A DNA stretch of 13,807 bases, taken from NCBI GenBank assembly GCA_002482865.1, contig DLGU01000010.1, positions 1-13,807 on the forward strand, written 5' to 3'. Under the pieces are notes generated by a model. That model saw only the letters and a program-made list of their open reading frames with translations, was not told the origin of the DNA and did no database searches. Origin of the DNA: Porphyrobacter sp. UBA7686 (lineage in GTDB: Bacteria; Pseudomonadota; Alphaproteobacteria; Sphingomonadales; Sphingomonadaceae). The translations under genes were made by a program, and so were the position numbers. Positions 7,431 through 13,807 of this stretch are shown here, in pieces (positions within the stretch are counted from its first letter, which is position 1; each line of letters opens with the position of its first letter).

Positions 7431-8555
7431 TCAGGCCCGGGCAAGAATGATGCTTGCGTTGACCGGTTGTGCTGTCGCGACGACCCGAGCCGATGCGAAC
7501 CCGGCTGCGTGCAGCATTGCGATGATCTCCGCCGGGCTGCGGGGCCGACCTGAACCCATCGCCCAGAGGTAGAGACCGAAAAACGCCTCCCCCATCGGTT
7601 CTGCGCCGGGGATCTGTGCCATCGGCTCAGCAATCAGCAGCTGTGCGCCGGGGGAAAGACTGGCGTGGATATTGACGAGCAGGCTTTGTGCAGGCGCGTC
7701 GTCGTGATCGTGCAGGATGCGGATCAGCGAGACCATGTCGTAGCCTTTGGGCACGGAATCCTTGAAGAAATTCCCCGGATGCCCGGTCACGCGGCTCGCC
7801 CCGAGCGCCTCGCCGAGCAGCTTGGCGCCGGCCTCCGCCACTTCGGGCAGGTCGAACAGGCCGAGCTTGAGATGCGGCCAAGCCGCGCCGATATGGCGCA
7901 GGAACGCGCCATGCCCGCCGCCGACATCGAGCAGCCGCTCGACGTCGCGGAAGCCGACCGAGGCCAGCACTTCGTCAGCAACGAAATGCTGCGATGCGGC
8001 CATAAGCTGCGAATACTCCGCCGTATCGGTACCGCGCTCGCTCGCGCCATGGAGCGCGCCCGCATAGGTCCAGAAGCGCGACAGCGCCGTGGGCTCCTGC
8101 CGATCGGCGCGCAGCAGCGCGAGGGGATCGGCAAGGTCGGCATAGAGCAGGCGGTGATGGCGCACCATCGCCTGAACGCCCGGATTGCTCGCGAATACAG
8201 CGCCTTGTTCGCCCAGCATCCACTGGTCAGGCGCAGGTTCCTCGGACAGCATCAACGGACGGCCCGCGCGCAGCAGGGTTAGCGCGGCACTTTCCGACAG
8301 GTCGATCCGCACCGCAATATCGGCGACGCTGAGTGGGCCGTCCTTCAACACATCGAACAACTCGCTTTCAACAAAGGCGCGCAAGATCTGCGAATAGGCG
8401 AAGCCCGCGAGCAGATCGAAAGCGGCATCAGCGCGGGAGCGGGCGATCCACTTGATGATCGGCAGGCGCGCGGCCCAGTGCTGGAACTTCGGCGAGGCAA
8501 ACACACGGTTGCGGCGCGTGACATATCCGACCTTGAATGCGGTCCATTTGCTCAC
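7431..8555 (-). CDS. crtF: CrtF, demethylspheroidene (hydroxyneurosporene-type) O-methyltransferase
   Basis: CrtF (374 aa) is a SAM-dependent O-methyltransferase that methylates the tertiary 1-hydroxyl of acyclic carotenoids, in the spheroidene/spirilloxanthin route. An N-terminal helical dimerisation region, with FAYSQILRAFVESELFDVL at residues 52-70, is followed by the SAM-binding motif LLDVGGGHGAFL (208-219). The catalytic-region segment RILHDHDD (279-286) contains His282. Downstream, PMGEAFFGLYLWAMGSGRPRS is typical of plant-type O-methyltransferases and CrtF. The start is a GTG (complement of 8553-8555); no clear Shine-Dalgarno precedes it, and a PpsR-type box lies 25 nt upstream. The gene diverges from crtD and precedes bchC on the same strand after 129 nt. 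Confidence 0.94.
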   Translation of the reverse strand: MSKWTAFKVGYVTRRNRVFASPKFQHWAARLPIIKWIARSRADAAFDLLAGFAYSQILRAFVESELFDVLKDGPLSVADIAVRIDLSESAALTLLRAGRPLMLSEEPAPDQWMLGEQGAVFASNPGVQAMVRHHRLLYADLADPLALLRADRQEPTALSRFWTYAGALHGASERGTDTAEYSQLMAASQHFVADEVLASVGFRDVERLLDVGGGHGAFLRHIGAAWPHLKLGLFDLPEVAEAGAKLLGEALGASRVTGHPGNFFKDSVPKGYDMVSLIRILHDHDDAPAQSLLVNIHASLSPGAQLLIAEPMAQIPGAEPMGEAFFGLYLWAMGSGRPRSPAEIIAMLHAAGFASARVVATAQPVNASIILARA

Positions 8556-8649
8556 TGTCGGAATGTTTCATTGGCCATATGTCTAAATAATTGGACAGAC
8601 ACGCGCGTAAGGTCAATGATAATCGCTGGGTTGACGGGAGCTGAGAAGG
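8556..8649. promoter_or_regulatory. Divergent crtF/crtD promoter region
   Basis: This 94-nt spacer must serve both crtF (minus) and crtD (plus). For crtF a TTGACC (complement of 8611-8616) could be a -35 box, with an AT-rich CAATTA/AATTAT -10 region 17-18 nt on; that region overlaps the PpsR-type palindrome. For crtD, GATAAT at 8618-8623 resembles a -10 box, but a -35 at proper spacing is not evident. The crtD ribosome site GGGAG is at 8636-8640, 9 nt before its GTG. Promoter positions are tentative. Confidence 0.5.
8580..8597. promoter_or_regulatory. PpsR/CrtJ operator between crtF and crtD (TGTC-N10-GACA)
   Basis: TGTCTAAATAATTGGACA is an exact TGTC-N10-GACA palindrome, closely similar to operator 2 of bchC. 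Its position 25 nt from the crtF start and 52 nt from the crtD start would let one repressor site control both divergent carotenoid genes. A second well-formed site at the usual 8-bp spacing is missing. Confidence 0.82.
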
Positions 8650-10212
8650 GTGGACGCGCGAGTCGTCGTGATCGGGGCAGGGATAGGCGGGCTAACCAGC
8701 GCCGCCTTGCTTGCTGCGCGCGGGGCCGATGTTACTGTGCTCGAGAAAGAGGCTTGGGTCGGCGGCAAGGCGCGCCGCGTCGCAGTCGACGGGGCCGCAA
8801 TTGACGGCGGGCCGACCGTCTTCACCTATCGCGAAGTGTTCGACGAGATCTTTGCCGCTTGCTGCACAACCTTGGAGGATCATGTCACCGTCAACCGCGC
8901 CGAAGTGATCGCCCGCCATGCGTGGGACGATAGCGGCCACCTCGACCTGTATGCGAACCGCGACCAGAGCATTGATGCCGTCGGCGCCTTCGCGGGGGCG
9001 GAAGCCGCGCGCGGCTATCGCAGCTTTACAGAAGAGGCGGCACGGATCTTCGCAGTCCTCGAAGACCCGTTCCTGCGCGGCGACAAGGCGTCGACCCCGC
9101 TGCCGATGATGTGGCGGATCGGGCCGTGGAAGCTGGGCGATATGCTCGCGATGCGGCCCTTTGACGGAATGTGGAACGCGCTGGGCGGTCACTTCAAAGA
9201 CCCGCGCCTCCAGCAATTGTTCGGTCGCTATGCCACCTATTGCGGCTCGTCCCCCTTCGCCGCGCCGGCCACGCTGATGCTGATCGCGCATGTCGAAGCG
9301 CGCGGGGTGTGGCTGATCGATGGCGGAATTCATGCGCTGGCCAAGGCGATTGCAAGCCTTGCCACCCAGCAAGGCGCGCGGGTGCGGACCAATGCGGCGG
9401 TCGCTGAAGTGCTCACCGCGAACGGGCGCACCAGCGGCGTCAGGCTCGCCTCAGGCGAGGTCATTCCCGCCGATATCGTGATCTGCAACGGCGATCCGGG
9501 CGCGCTTGCCACCGGACGCTTCGGGCAAGACGCCGCGCGTGCGGTGCCGGCCATTCCGCGGGCCAAACGCTCGCTCTCCGCGCTGGTCTGGTACGCCCAT
9601 GCCGAGACCAGCGGCTTCGACCTCACTCACCACAATGTCTTCTTCTCGCGCGATTACGCCCGCGAGTTCCGCCAAATCGGCCAAGGCGGCACCCCGTCAG
9701 AGCCGACCGTCTATGTCTGCGCCACCGACCGCGGCGCCAGTGAACACGCAGCCCGCCCACAGGGCCGCGAACGCATCCAGATCATCGTCAACGCCCCCGC
9801 CAACGGAGACGTCCACGACTATACACCCGAGGAGAGAGCCCGATGCACGCAAGCCATGATGGCCACGCTGAAACGCTGCGGCCTGCAGCTGGAGGAGCCG
9901 TTGCCGCATCAGCTCATGACCCCGCAGGACTGGGAGGGCCTGTTCCCGGCCACGGGCGGCGCCCTCTATGGCAGAGCGTCGCACGGCTGGGCGGCCTCTT
10001 TCCAGCGGCAGGGGCCGCGGACCCGTCTGCCCGGTCTCTATTGCACGGGCGGGGCGACCCACCCGGCAGCTGGGGTGCCCATGGCAGCCTTGTCCGGGCA
10101 GCTGGCAGCGCGGGTCATCGCGAAGGACCTCGCTTCAATGAAGACATCCCGGCCGGTGGCTATTCCTGGTGGTATGTCGACGCGATCAGTGACGACGGGC
10201 AGCACGGGCTGA
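8650..10212 (+). CDS. crtD: CrtD, hydroxyneurosporene/methoxyneurosporene 3,4-desaturase
   Basis: CrtD (520 aa) is an FAD-dependent desaturase of the phytoene-desaturase (CrtI) family that introduces the C3,4 double bond into 1-hydroxy or 1-methoxy acyclic carotenoids. The FAD/NAD-binding motif VVIGAGIGGLTSAALLAARG is at residues 6-25, followed by the adenosine-binding acid in VTVLEKEAWVGGKARR (Glu32). The C-terminal family block GLYCTGGATHPAAGVPMAAL is at about residues 461-480. The start is GTG with GGGAG 9 nt upstream. The family normally ends soon after this block; here the frame runs on for about 30 residues (SMKTSRPVAIPGG onward) over the beginning of crtC, so the last part is probably a non-conserved read-on. 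CrtD rather than CrtI is chosen because of the adjoining crtC and crtF. Confidence 0.93.
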   Translation: MDARVVVIGAGIGGLTSAALLAARGADVTVLEKEAWVGGKARRVAVDGAAIDGGPTVFTYREVFDEIFAACCTTLEDHVTVNRAEVIARHAWDDSGHLDLYANRDQSIDAVGAFAGAEAARGYRSFTEEAARIFAVLEDPFLRGDKASTPLPMMWRIGPWKLGDMLAMRPFDGMWNALGGHFKDPRLQQLFGRYATYCGSSPFAAPATLMLIAHVEARGVWLIDGGIHALAKAIASLATQQGARVRTNAAVAEVLTANGRTSGVRLASGEVIPADIVICNGDPGALATGRFGQDAARAVPAIPRAKRSLSALVWYAHAETSGFDLTHHNVFFSRDYAREFRQIGQGGTPSEPTVYVCATDRGASEHAARPQGRERIQIIVNAPANGDVHDYTPEERARCTQAMMATLKRCGLQLEEPLPHQLMTPQDWEGLFPATGGALYGRASHGWAASFQRQGPRTRLPGLYCTGGATHPAAGVPMAALSGQLAARVIAKDLASMKTSRPVAIPGGMSTRSVTTGSTG

Positions 10213-11051
10213 CCATCATCGCGTTCCTCGGGAGCGTGTTTTCACCCTATTACAAGCGCTCCGGTCGGGGCGATCCGCTTGATCACGCCTCGCTCAATGT
10301 CGCGCTCTATGGCCCGCAGCACCGCTGGGTGATGACCGAGCGTGGGCGCGGCGCGGTGGAGCGTGACGCCAGCAATCTCGTCATCGGGCCGAGCGCGGTG
10401 CGCTGGGATGGCGAGGCGCTGACGATCGACATCGTCGAAGGTGACACCCGCCTGTTCGTCCCGTGGCAGCGCCCGGTGCGCGGGCGCGTGCGGGTGTTCC
10501 CTGAAGCGCTCAACCGCACCGCCTTCGCGCTTGACGGAGCCGAGAGCCATATCTGGCACTGCCTTGCCCCGCGCGCACGGATCGAAGTGGAGATGAGCTC
10601 GCCCGGCATTTCGTGGAGCGGCAAGGCCTATCTCGATCACAATCGCGGTGCCGAGCCGCTAGAGGCAGGCTTCAACACCTGGCACTGGTCGCGCGCGCAT
10701 CTGAACGAAGGGGCGCTGGTCTGCTACGAAGGCGAGCGCGGCGACGGATCGCTGTTTGCCAGCGCCTTGCGGTTCGGCGCCGATGGTGTGCCCGAGCCTG
10801 TCGATTTGCCGCCCATCGCCCAATTGCCGCCGAGCAAGTGGCGGGTCGATCGCCGCACCCGCTCCGACATCGGCGTCGCCGAAGTGCGCCGCACGTGGGA
10901 GGATACGCCGTTCTACGCCCGCTCCGAACTCGCGTCGCGCTTTGCTGGCGAGGAGGTGGTGGCCGTGCAGGAGAGCCTCGATATGCGGCGGTTTTCCTCG
11001 CCGCTGGTGCAGTTCATGCTGCCCTATCGGATGCCGCGGAGGGTCCGATAA
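10041..11051 (+). CDS. crtC: CrtC, carotenoid 1,2-hydratase (hydroxyneurosporene synthase); start uncertain
   Basis: CrtC adds water to the C1,2 double bond of neurosporene/lycopene-type carotenoids, giving the 1-hydroxyl that CrtF methylates. Recognisable segments are IPAGGYSWWYVDAISDDGQ, LTIIAFLGSVFSPYYKRSG, ISWSGKAYLDHNRGAEPLE and FNTWHWSRA. Conserved sequence begins at codon 10131 (RFNEDIPAGG), but no ATG, GTG or TTG lies between the TTG at 10041 and a GTG at 10236. The options are TTG 10041 (given here, 172-nt overlap with crtD), ATG 9843 (402 aa, good GGAG at 9831-9834, but 370-nt overlap and non-conserved leader), GTG 10236 (loses the GGYSWW block) or a non-canonical start near 10131. 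Function is secure; the 5' boundary is not. The stop lies 4 nt from the convergent PAP2 gene. Confidence 0.9.
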   Translation: MHGRGDPPGSWGAHGSLVRAAGSAGHREGPRFNEDIPAGGYSWWYVDAISDDGQHGLTIIAFLGSVFSPYYKRSGRGDPLDHASLNVALYGPQHRWVMTERGRGAVERDASNLVIGPSAVRWDGEALTIDIVEGDTRLFVPWQRPVRGRVRVFPEALNRTAFALDGAESHIWHCLAPRARIEVEMSSPGISWSGKAYLDHNRGAEPLEAGFNTWHWSRAHLNEGALVCYEGERGDGSLFASALRFGADGVPEPVDLPPIAQLPPSKWRVDRRTRSDIGVAEVRRTWEDTPFYARSELASRFAGEEVVAVQESLDMRRFSSPLVQFMLPYRMPRRVR

Positions 11052-11055
11052 GCTT

Positions 11056-12060
11056 TCAGCGCAGGCGCGCTGCCTCCTCGGCCTCTAACGAGCGGAACAG
11101 CGCCGTAGTGATGGCAATGGCCAATGCCGTCAGCGCCAGCCCCGCAGCAACGTCGATCCAATAGTGCCAGCGCGTCGCCACAGCTTCGAAGATGATGAAG
11201 GTGAACAGCGGCAGGTAGGCCACCCCCAGCCAGCGCACATGCTTCCACGCGAAGTAAACGAACACTGCGGATGAGGCGACGTGAAGCGAGGGCATGGCCG
11301 CCACGGCGGCGAACATGTACTGGCTTCCCTCGCTCACGATCCAAGGCCGCCCGCCCGCGACGAGGGCCTGGTAACCGCCATACATGTGAACCTGCCGCGC
11401 GGTTTCGAGCGCGTTGACGCCTGGTTCGTAAAGGAACGGGCCAACCGCCGGCATCACCAGATAGCTCAGCGCGCCGAGCACGTGGACCAGCATGGCGGTA
11501 AAGATGACTTTGCGAAACACCACGAAGCATTGCATCGAATGGACGATGATGCTGCCCGCGAACATGGCCAGAAAGGCGAAGAGATAGAGATGTTCGCCAG
11601 CGGGCAGGATCATGTCGGCCCCGTGATGCACGGCGAAGGCCGCCTCGATCAATGGCCGCAGGGCTTGATCGGTTGTCCAGTAGAATTCGTCCCACGAGGT
11701 GGGGTTGATCAGGCTCATCCACAATTTGACATTGAAATGCGCAATCAGGATCACGCCGTAAGCGATTGCCGCGAGGCCATAATAGATCAGCCGTCTGACC
11801 TGCTTCGTCACGATCAGGTAGAGGCCGAGCACAGCGATCAGCGACAGCGGCACGCCGTAGCTCATGCCAGTGAATTCCAGCGCATCGCTGGCCGGGAGTA
11901 CGAATGGCAGGTCAAACCGCCAGGCCAGCAGTGTGCCGACCAACAGGAAAGTGAATGCGAGAACGAGTTCAGGCAGGCCCGGCACGGATAGCAAATTCAC
12001 CCGCCGCGAAACCGCCGGGTTGATCAGATCGTTTGCAAGGCTTCCTGTCTGAGCGTCCAT
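11056..12060 (-). CDS. PAP2-superfamily multi-pass membrane phosphatase/phosphotransferase
   Basis: This 334-aa protein has several hydrophobic helices (about residues 30-50, 67-85, 92-110, 155-180, 185-205, 250-272, 276-294, 302-322). It has two signatures of the PAP2/haloperoxidase fold: AAMPSLHVASS (Ser258-Leu-His260) and ATRWHYWIDVAAG (Arg297, His299, Asp303). The upstream KxxxxxxRP motif is not obvious. The length and the LSYLVMPAVGPF segment resemble the PAP2_3 branch, which includes inositol-phosphorylceramide-synthase-like enzymes. The substrate may be a lipid phosphate or a lipid head group; this is not determined by sequence. The ATG start has no clear Shine-Dalgarno. It sits between the bchD-bchO unit and crtC, so a role in membrane or pigment-lipid metabolism is possible but unproven. 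Confidence 0.8.
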   Translation of the reverse strand: MDAQTGSLANDLINPAVSRRVNLLSVPGLPELVLAFTFLLVGTLLAWRFDLPFVLPASDALEFTGMSYGVPLSLIAVLGLYLIVTKQVRRLIYYGLAAIAYGVILIAHFNVKLWMSLINPTSWDEFYWTTDQALRPLIEAAFAVHHGADMILPAGEHLYLFAFLAMFAGSIIVHSMQCFVVFRKVIFTAMLVHVLGALSYLVMPAVGPFLYEPGVNALETARQVHMYGGYQALVAGGRPWIVSEGSQYMFAAVAAMPSLHVASSAVFVYFAWKHVRWLGVAYLPLFTFIIFEAVATRWHYWIDVAAGLALTALAIAITTALFRSLEAEEAARLR

Positions 12061-12257
12061 GAAAAACAGCGTTTTCCGGTAAAGATGGCGAAGAACGATG
12101 TTCCAGCGGTTCAGGCGCGCTCGCGGGCGCGGCGGTGAACGCCGCCCATGGCTGAAAAGCTGCCGCCTGCCAAAGGAAATTCACATGGGATAGTCCGCGA
12201 TGCGTTCAGGCGTGCAAACGTCACGCTCACGGCGCTCCAGAATGAACGCTAGTTGCG
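12061..12257. other. Spacer between the 55-aa gene and the PAP2 gene
   Basis: This 197-nt spacer shows no credible coding frame and no TGT-N12-ACA site. It contains one perfect stem, GCGGCG-GTGAA-CGCCGC (12129-12145), with no U-run on either strand, so it is a weak terminator candidate at best. A promoter for the PAP2 gene should lie here, but I could not identify convincing -35/-10 boxes. Confidence 0.5.
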
Positions 12258-12425
12258 TCAGGCGGCGGGCGGTCCGTTTTCGCGCTCGGCCGCTTCTCTC
12301 GCTGCCTTTTCGGCGCGGGTCTTTTTCAGCATCCGGTCCATCTTCACCCACTGCCAGACGCCGAACCCAATCGCGATGCCGTAAAAAAACACCAGCTCGA
12401 TCCAGCCGAATGTGCCGCTATCCAT
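12258..12425 (-). CDS. Small single-span membrane protein, 55 aa, downstream of bchO
   Basis: I do not recognise this protein. It starts MDSGTFGWIELVFFYGIAIG, giving a hydrophobic helix at about residues 8-26 (including GFGVWQW). A charged, probably cytoplasmic helix follows (VKMDRMLKKTRAEKAAREAAERE, residues 27-49), with a short GPPAA tail. The ATG overlaps the bchO stop codon by 8 nt, and a near-perfect AGGAGG Shine-Dalgarno lies 6 nt upstream, which supports a real, translationally coupled gene. It ends the bchD-bchO run. A role as an accessory subunit or anchor in pigment synthesis is suggested only by position. Confidence 0.75.
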   Translation of the reverse strand: MDSGTFGWIELVFFYGIAIGFGVWQWVKMDRMLKKTRAEKAAREAAERENGPPAA

Positions 12426-13308
12426 GGCGCGCCTCCTGATTGTGTTCGGCGAGGAAGGCGGCGATCAGCGCGGCGGCTTTCTCGGGCGCTTCCTCATGGG
12501 CAAGATGGCCGAGACCGGGGAGCACGTCCAGCCGCGCGTTCGCCAGCCAGCTATGGGCGTCCTTCGCCCAATCGAGCGGGATGGCGGGGTCGTTCGCGCC
12601 GTGGATCAGCAGCACGGGATTGCGCACCTCACCCATCCGCAACCGCAGGCCGGGAAGGTCCCAGTTCGCCATCATGGCGAGCGCGCCGCCCGCGTGCGCG
12701 GGATGCTTTAGCAGTGTGCGGTAACAGGCAAGCCCCTCGGCATCGATATGCGAGTGGGTTGATCGCCACAGGAACTTCTTGGCGCCGCCGACAAGTTCGA
12801 TGCTCCCGGCAAAGAACCGCGGCACCAGCGGGTTGACGAACAGCGCTTTGGCGACCGCCGGGAAAATCTGTGCGAGCGCGCCGGGGAAGGGCCGCAGCGC
12901 GGAATTCAGCCCGATGATCGGGCCGGCATAGCCATGATCGAGCGCCATTTGCAGCGCAATCGCCGCGCCTGCCGAATGGCCGATGATCGCGGTGGGCTGG
13001 ACGTCGAGCGCTGTCATCAGCCCCGCGATCTCGCCCGCCATCGAGGGCAGGCTCATTGCATAGGCATCATGCCCCGTGGTGAAGGCATGGCGGGGCAGAT
13101 CGGGGGCGATGACGGTGTGGGTCTGCGCCAGCAGCGGCATCAGCCCGCGCCATGAATGGACTGATGCACCCGTGCCGTGGAGCAGCAGCAGCGGCGGGCC
13201 GCTTCCCATTGTCTGCACATGCCAGCGCTTGGCGCCAAGGCTCACGAAGTCACTCGCCTCGCGGTGCGGCCAGATCAGGCCTTCGCGGTTCCAATCGAGG
13301 CTGCTCAT
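12418..13308 (-). CDS. bchO: BchO, alpha/beta hydrolase associated with Mg-chelatase genes
   Basis: BchO (296 aa) is an alpha/beta-hydrolase-fold protein found with bchI and bchD in purple bacteria; it is linked to the Mg-chelatase step but its reaction is not established. The N-terminal stretch WPHREASDFV...RWHVQTMGSGPPLLLLHGTG is typical of the family. HGTG (residues 44-47) forms the oxyanion-hole region. The nucleophile elbow is GHSAG with Ser112. Asp240 in HGANDPAIP and His268 in GLGHLAHEE complete a plausible catalytic triad. The ATG overlaps the bchD stop (ATGA, 4 nt). Its own stop overlaps the start of the 55-aa gene by 8 nt, so bchD, bchO and the small gene are probably one translationally coupled unit. 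Confidence 0.94.
   Translation of the reverse strand: MSSLDWNREGLIWPHREASDFVSLGAKRWHVQTMGSGPPLLLLHGTGASVHSWRGLMPLLAQTHTVIAPDLPRHAFTTGHDAYAMSLPSMAGEIAGLMTALDVQPTAIIGHSAGAAIALQMALDHGYAGPIIGLNSALRPFPGALAQIFPAVAKALFVNPLVPRFFAGSIELVGGAKKFLWRSTHSHIDAEGLACYRTLLKHPAHAGGALAMMANWDLPGLRLRMGEVRNPVLLIHGANDPAIPLDWAKDAHSWLANARLDVLPGLGHLAHEEAPEKAAALIAAFLAEHNQEARHG
12432..12437 (-). promoter_or_regulatory. Strong ribosome-binding site of the 55-aa gene
   Basis: The complement of these bases is AGGAGG, 6 nt before the ATG at 12425 and inside the last codons of bchO. It is the best match to the anti-Shine-Dalgarno sequence seen in this window and is the main reason for calling the short downstream frame a gene. 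Confidence 0.75.
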
Positions 13309-13807
13309 GCCGCCTTGCCGATCGGCTGGACGGCGTTGATCGCAGCCTGAATCATGCGGGCGTCGGCGCGGGGGAGGGCGAGGAAGCGCCCGCCCAGCGC
13401 AGCCGCCAGCGCCGCGCCTTCGGGGCCAGGGCGGGCGGAGATGTCGACCACCAATGCGTCGATCCCGCGCGCGGAGATGGCCTTGGCGGCGGCCTCGGCA
13501 TCGGCGGCGGCTTGAGGCCTGCCGGGCGAGCCATCGGCGGCGATGTTGGCGCGGCCATCGGTCAGGATCACCAGCGCCGCGCTGCGCCCGCGCGCGATGA
13601 CGGCCTCGGCCACTTCGCGTGCGGCGTTAAGTCCCATCGCGAGCGGCGTTCCCCCGCCGCCGGGCAATTCCGCCAAGGTGCGCCGTGCCCGCGTCAGCGA
13701 GCGGGTGGGAGGCAGGATCAGCTCTGCGCTCGTTCCACGGAAGGCGACCAGCGCGACTTCGGAGCGGGTGACATAGGCTTGGCCCAGCATCAGCTCGACC
13801 GCGCCCT
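13305..13807 (-). CDS. bchD: BchD, magnesium chelatase subunit D (5' part outside the window)
   Basis: BchD is the AAA+/integrin-I-domain subunit of Mg-chelatase, which with BchI and BchH inserts Mg into protoporphyrin IX using ATP. Only the last 166 full codons are present; the frame is open to the right edge. They form the C-terminal von Willebrand/integrin-I domain. Parts of the metal-binding MIDAS are visible: the Thr in GGGGTPLAMGLNAA and the Asp in LVILTDGRANIA. The domain ends VDISARPGPEG...FLALPRADA, as is usual in BchD/ChlD. The DxSxS part of the MIDAS would lie outside the window. The stop codon overlaps the bchO start by 4 nt. Confidence 0.95.
   Translation of the reverse strand, partial: GAVELMLGQAYVTRSEVALVAFRGTSAELILPPTRSLTRARRTLAELPGGGGTPLAMGLNAAREVAEAVIARGRSAALVILTDGRANIAADGSPGRPQAAADAEAAAKAISARGIDALVVDISARPGPEGAALAAALGGRFLALPRADARMIQAAINAVQPIGKAA

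Noticed and set aside
8556..8573. Second PpsR box next to the crtF start (TGT-N12-TTG)
   Set aside because: The right half-site does not match ACA, and its 6-bp distance from the good box is not the usual 8 bp.
9843..10040. ATG at 9843 with a good GGAG as the crtC start
   Set aside because: It would add roughly 96 non-conserved residues encoded over crtD's conserved C-terminal block. Kept only as an alternative because the Shine-Dalgarno is good.
11024..11722. 232-codon minus-strand frame inside the PAP2 gene
   Set aside because: Out-of-frame shadow of the PAP2 coding sequence; the other frame holds the intact PSLH and HYWID motifs.
12129..12145. GCGGCG/CGCCGC stem as a terminator after the bchD-bchO unit
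   Set aside because: No poly-U tract on either strand, and it lies over 100 nt past the last stop; in GC-rich DNA such short stems are frequent by chance.

Overview
The window is one end of a photosynthesis gene cluster from a GC-rich purple (BChl a-containing) alphaproteobacterium. Gene content and order (bchD-bchO, crtC-crtD, crtF-bchCXYZ-pufBALM) fit aerobic anoxygenic phototrophs of the Sphingomonadales, such as the Erythrobacter/Porphyrobacter/Citromicrobium group. That placement is inferred from layout and protein similarity by eye; no database search was possible.

Layout from right to left. (1) 13807-12258, minus strand: the 3' part of bchD (Mg-chelatase subunit, 5' end outside the window), bchO, and a 55-aa membrane-protein gene overlapping the end of bchO. 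(2) 12060-11056, minus: a PAP2-superfamily multi-pass membrane phosphatase/transferase, not a recognised member of the photosynthesis core. (3) 8650-11051, plus: crtD and crtC, extensively overlapping; crtC lies tail to tail with the PAP2 gene. (4) 8555-1, minus: crtF, then bchC, bchX, bchY, bchZ, pufB, pufA, pufL and pufM (pufM runs off the left edge). This long series is almost gapless in bchCXYZ and forms a BChl-synthesis to reaction-centre superoperon.

Regulation. Three TGT-N12-ACA palindromes of the PpsR/CrtJ type are visible: two in tandem, 8 bp apart, in front of bchC, and one between the divergent crtF and crtD. They suggest coordinated aerobic/light repression. The puf section carries inverted repeats before pufB and between pufA and pufL; the latter sit where other purple bacteria have hairpins that give more antenna mRNA than reaction-centre mRNA.

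Function. BchD/BchO act at the Mg-insertion stage, BchXYZ reduces chlorin to bacteriochlorin, and BchC oxidises the 3-hydroxyethyl group. PufBA and PufLM bind the pigment in LH1 and the reaction centre. CrtC, CrtD and CrtF supply 1-hydroxylated, 3,4-desaturated, 1-methoxylated acyclic carotenoid ends. No RNA genes, insertion sequences, CRISPR arrays or phage genes were seen, and no gene-free stretch exceeds 300 bp. The system itself is well known. The points worth a second look are the crtD/crtC junction, a Gln at the L104 position of the reaction centre, the 55-aa gene, the PAP2 gene and the RNA structures around pufBA.
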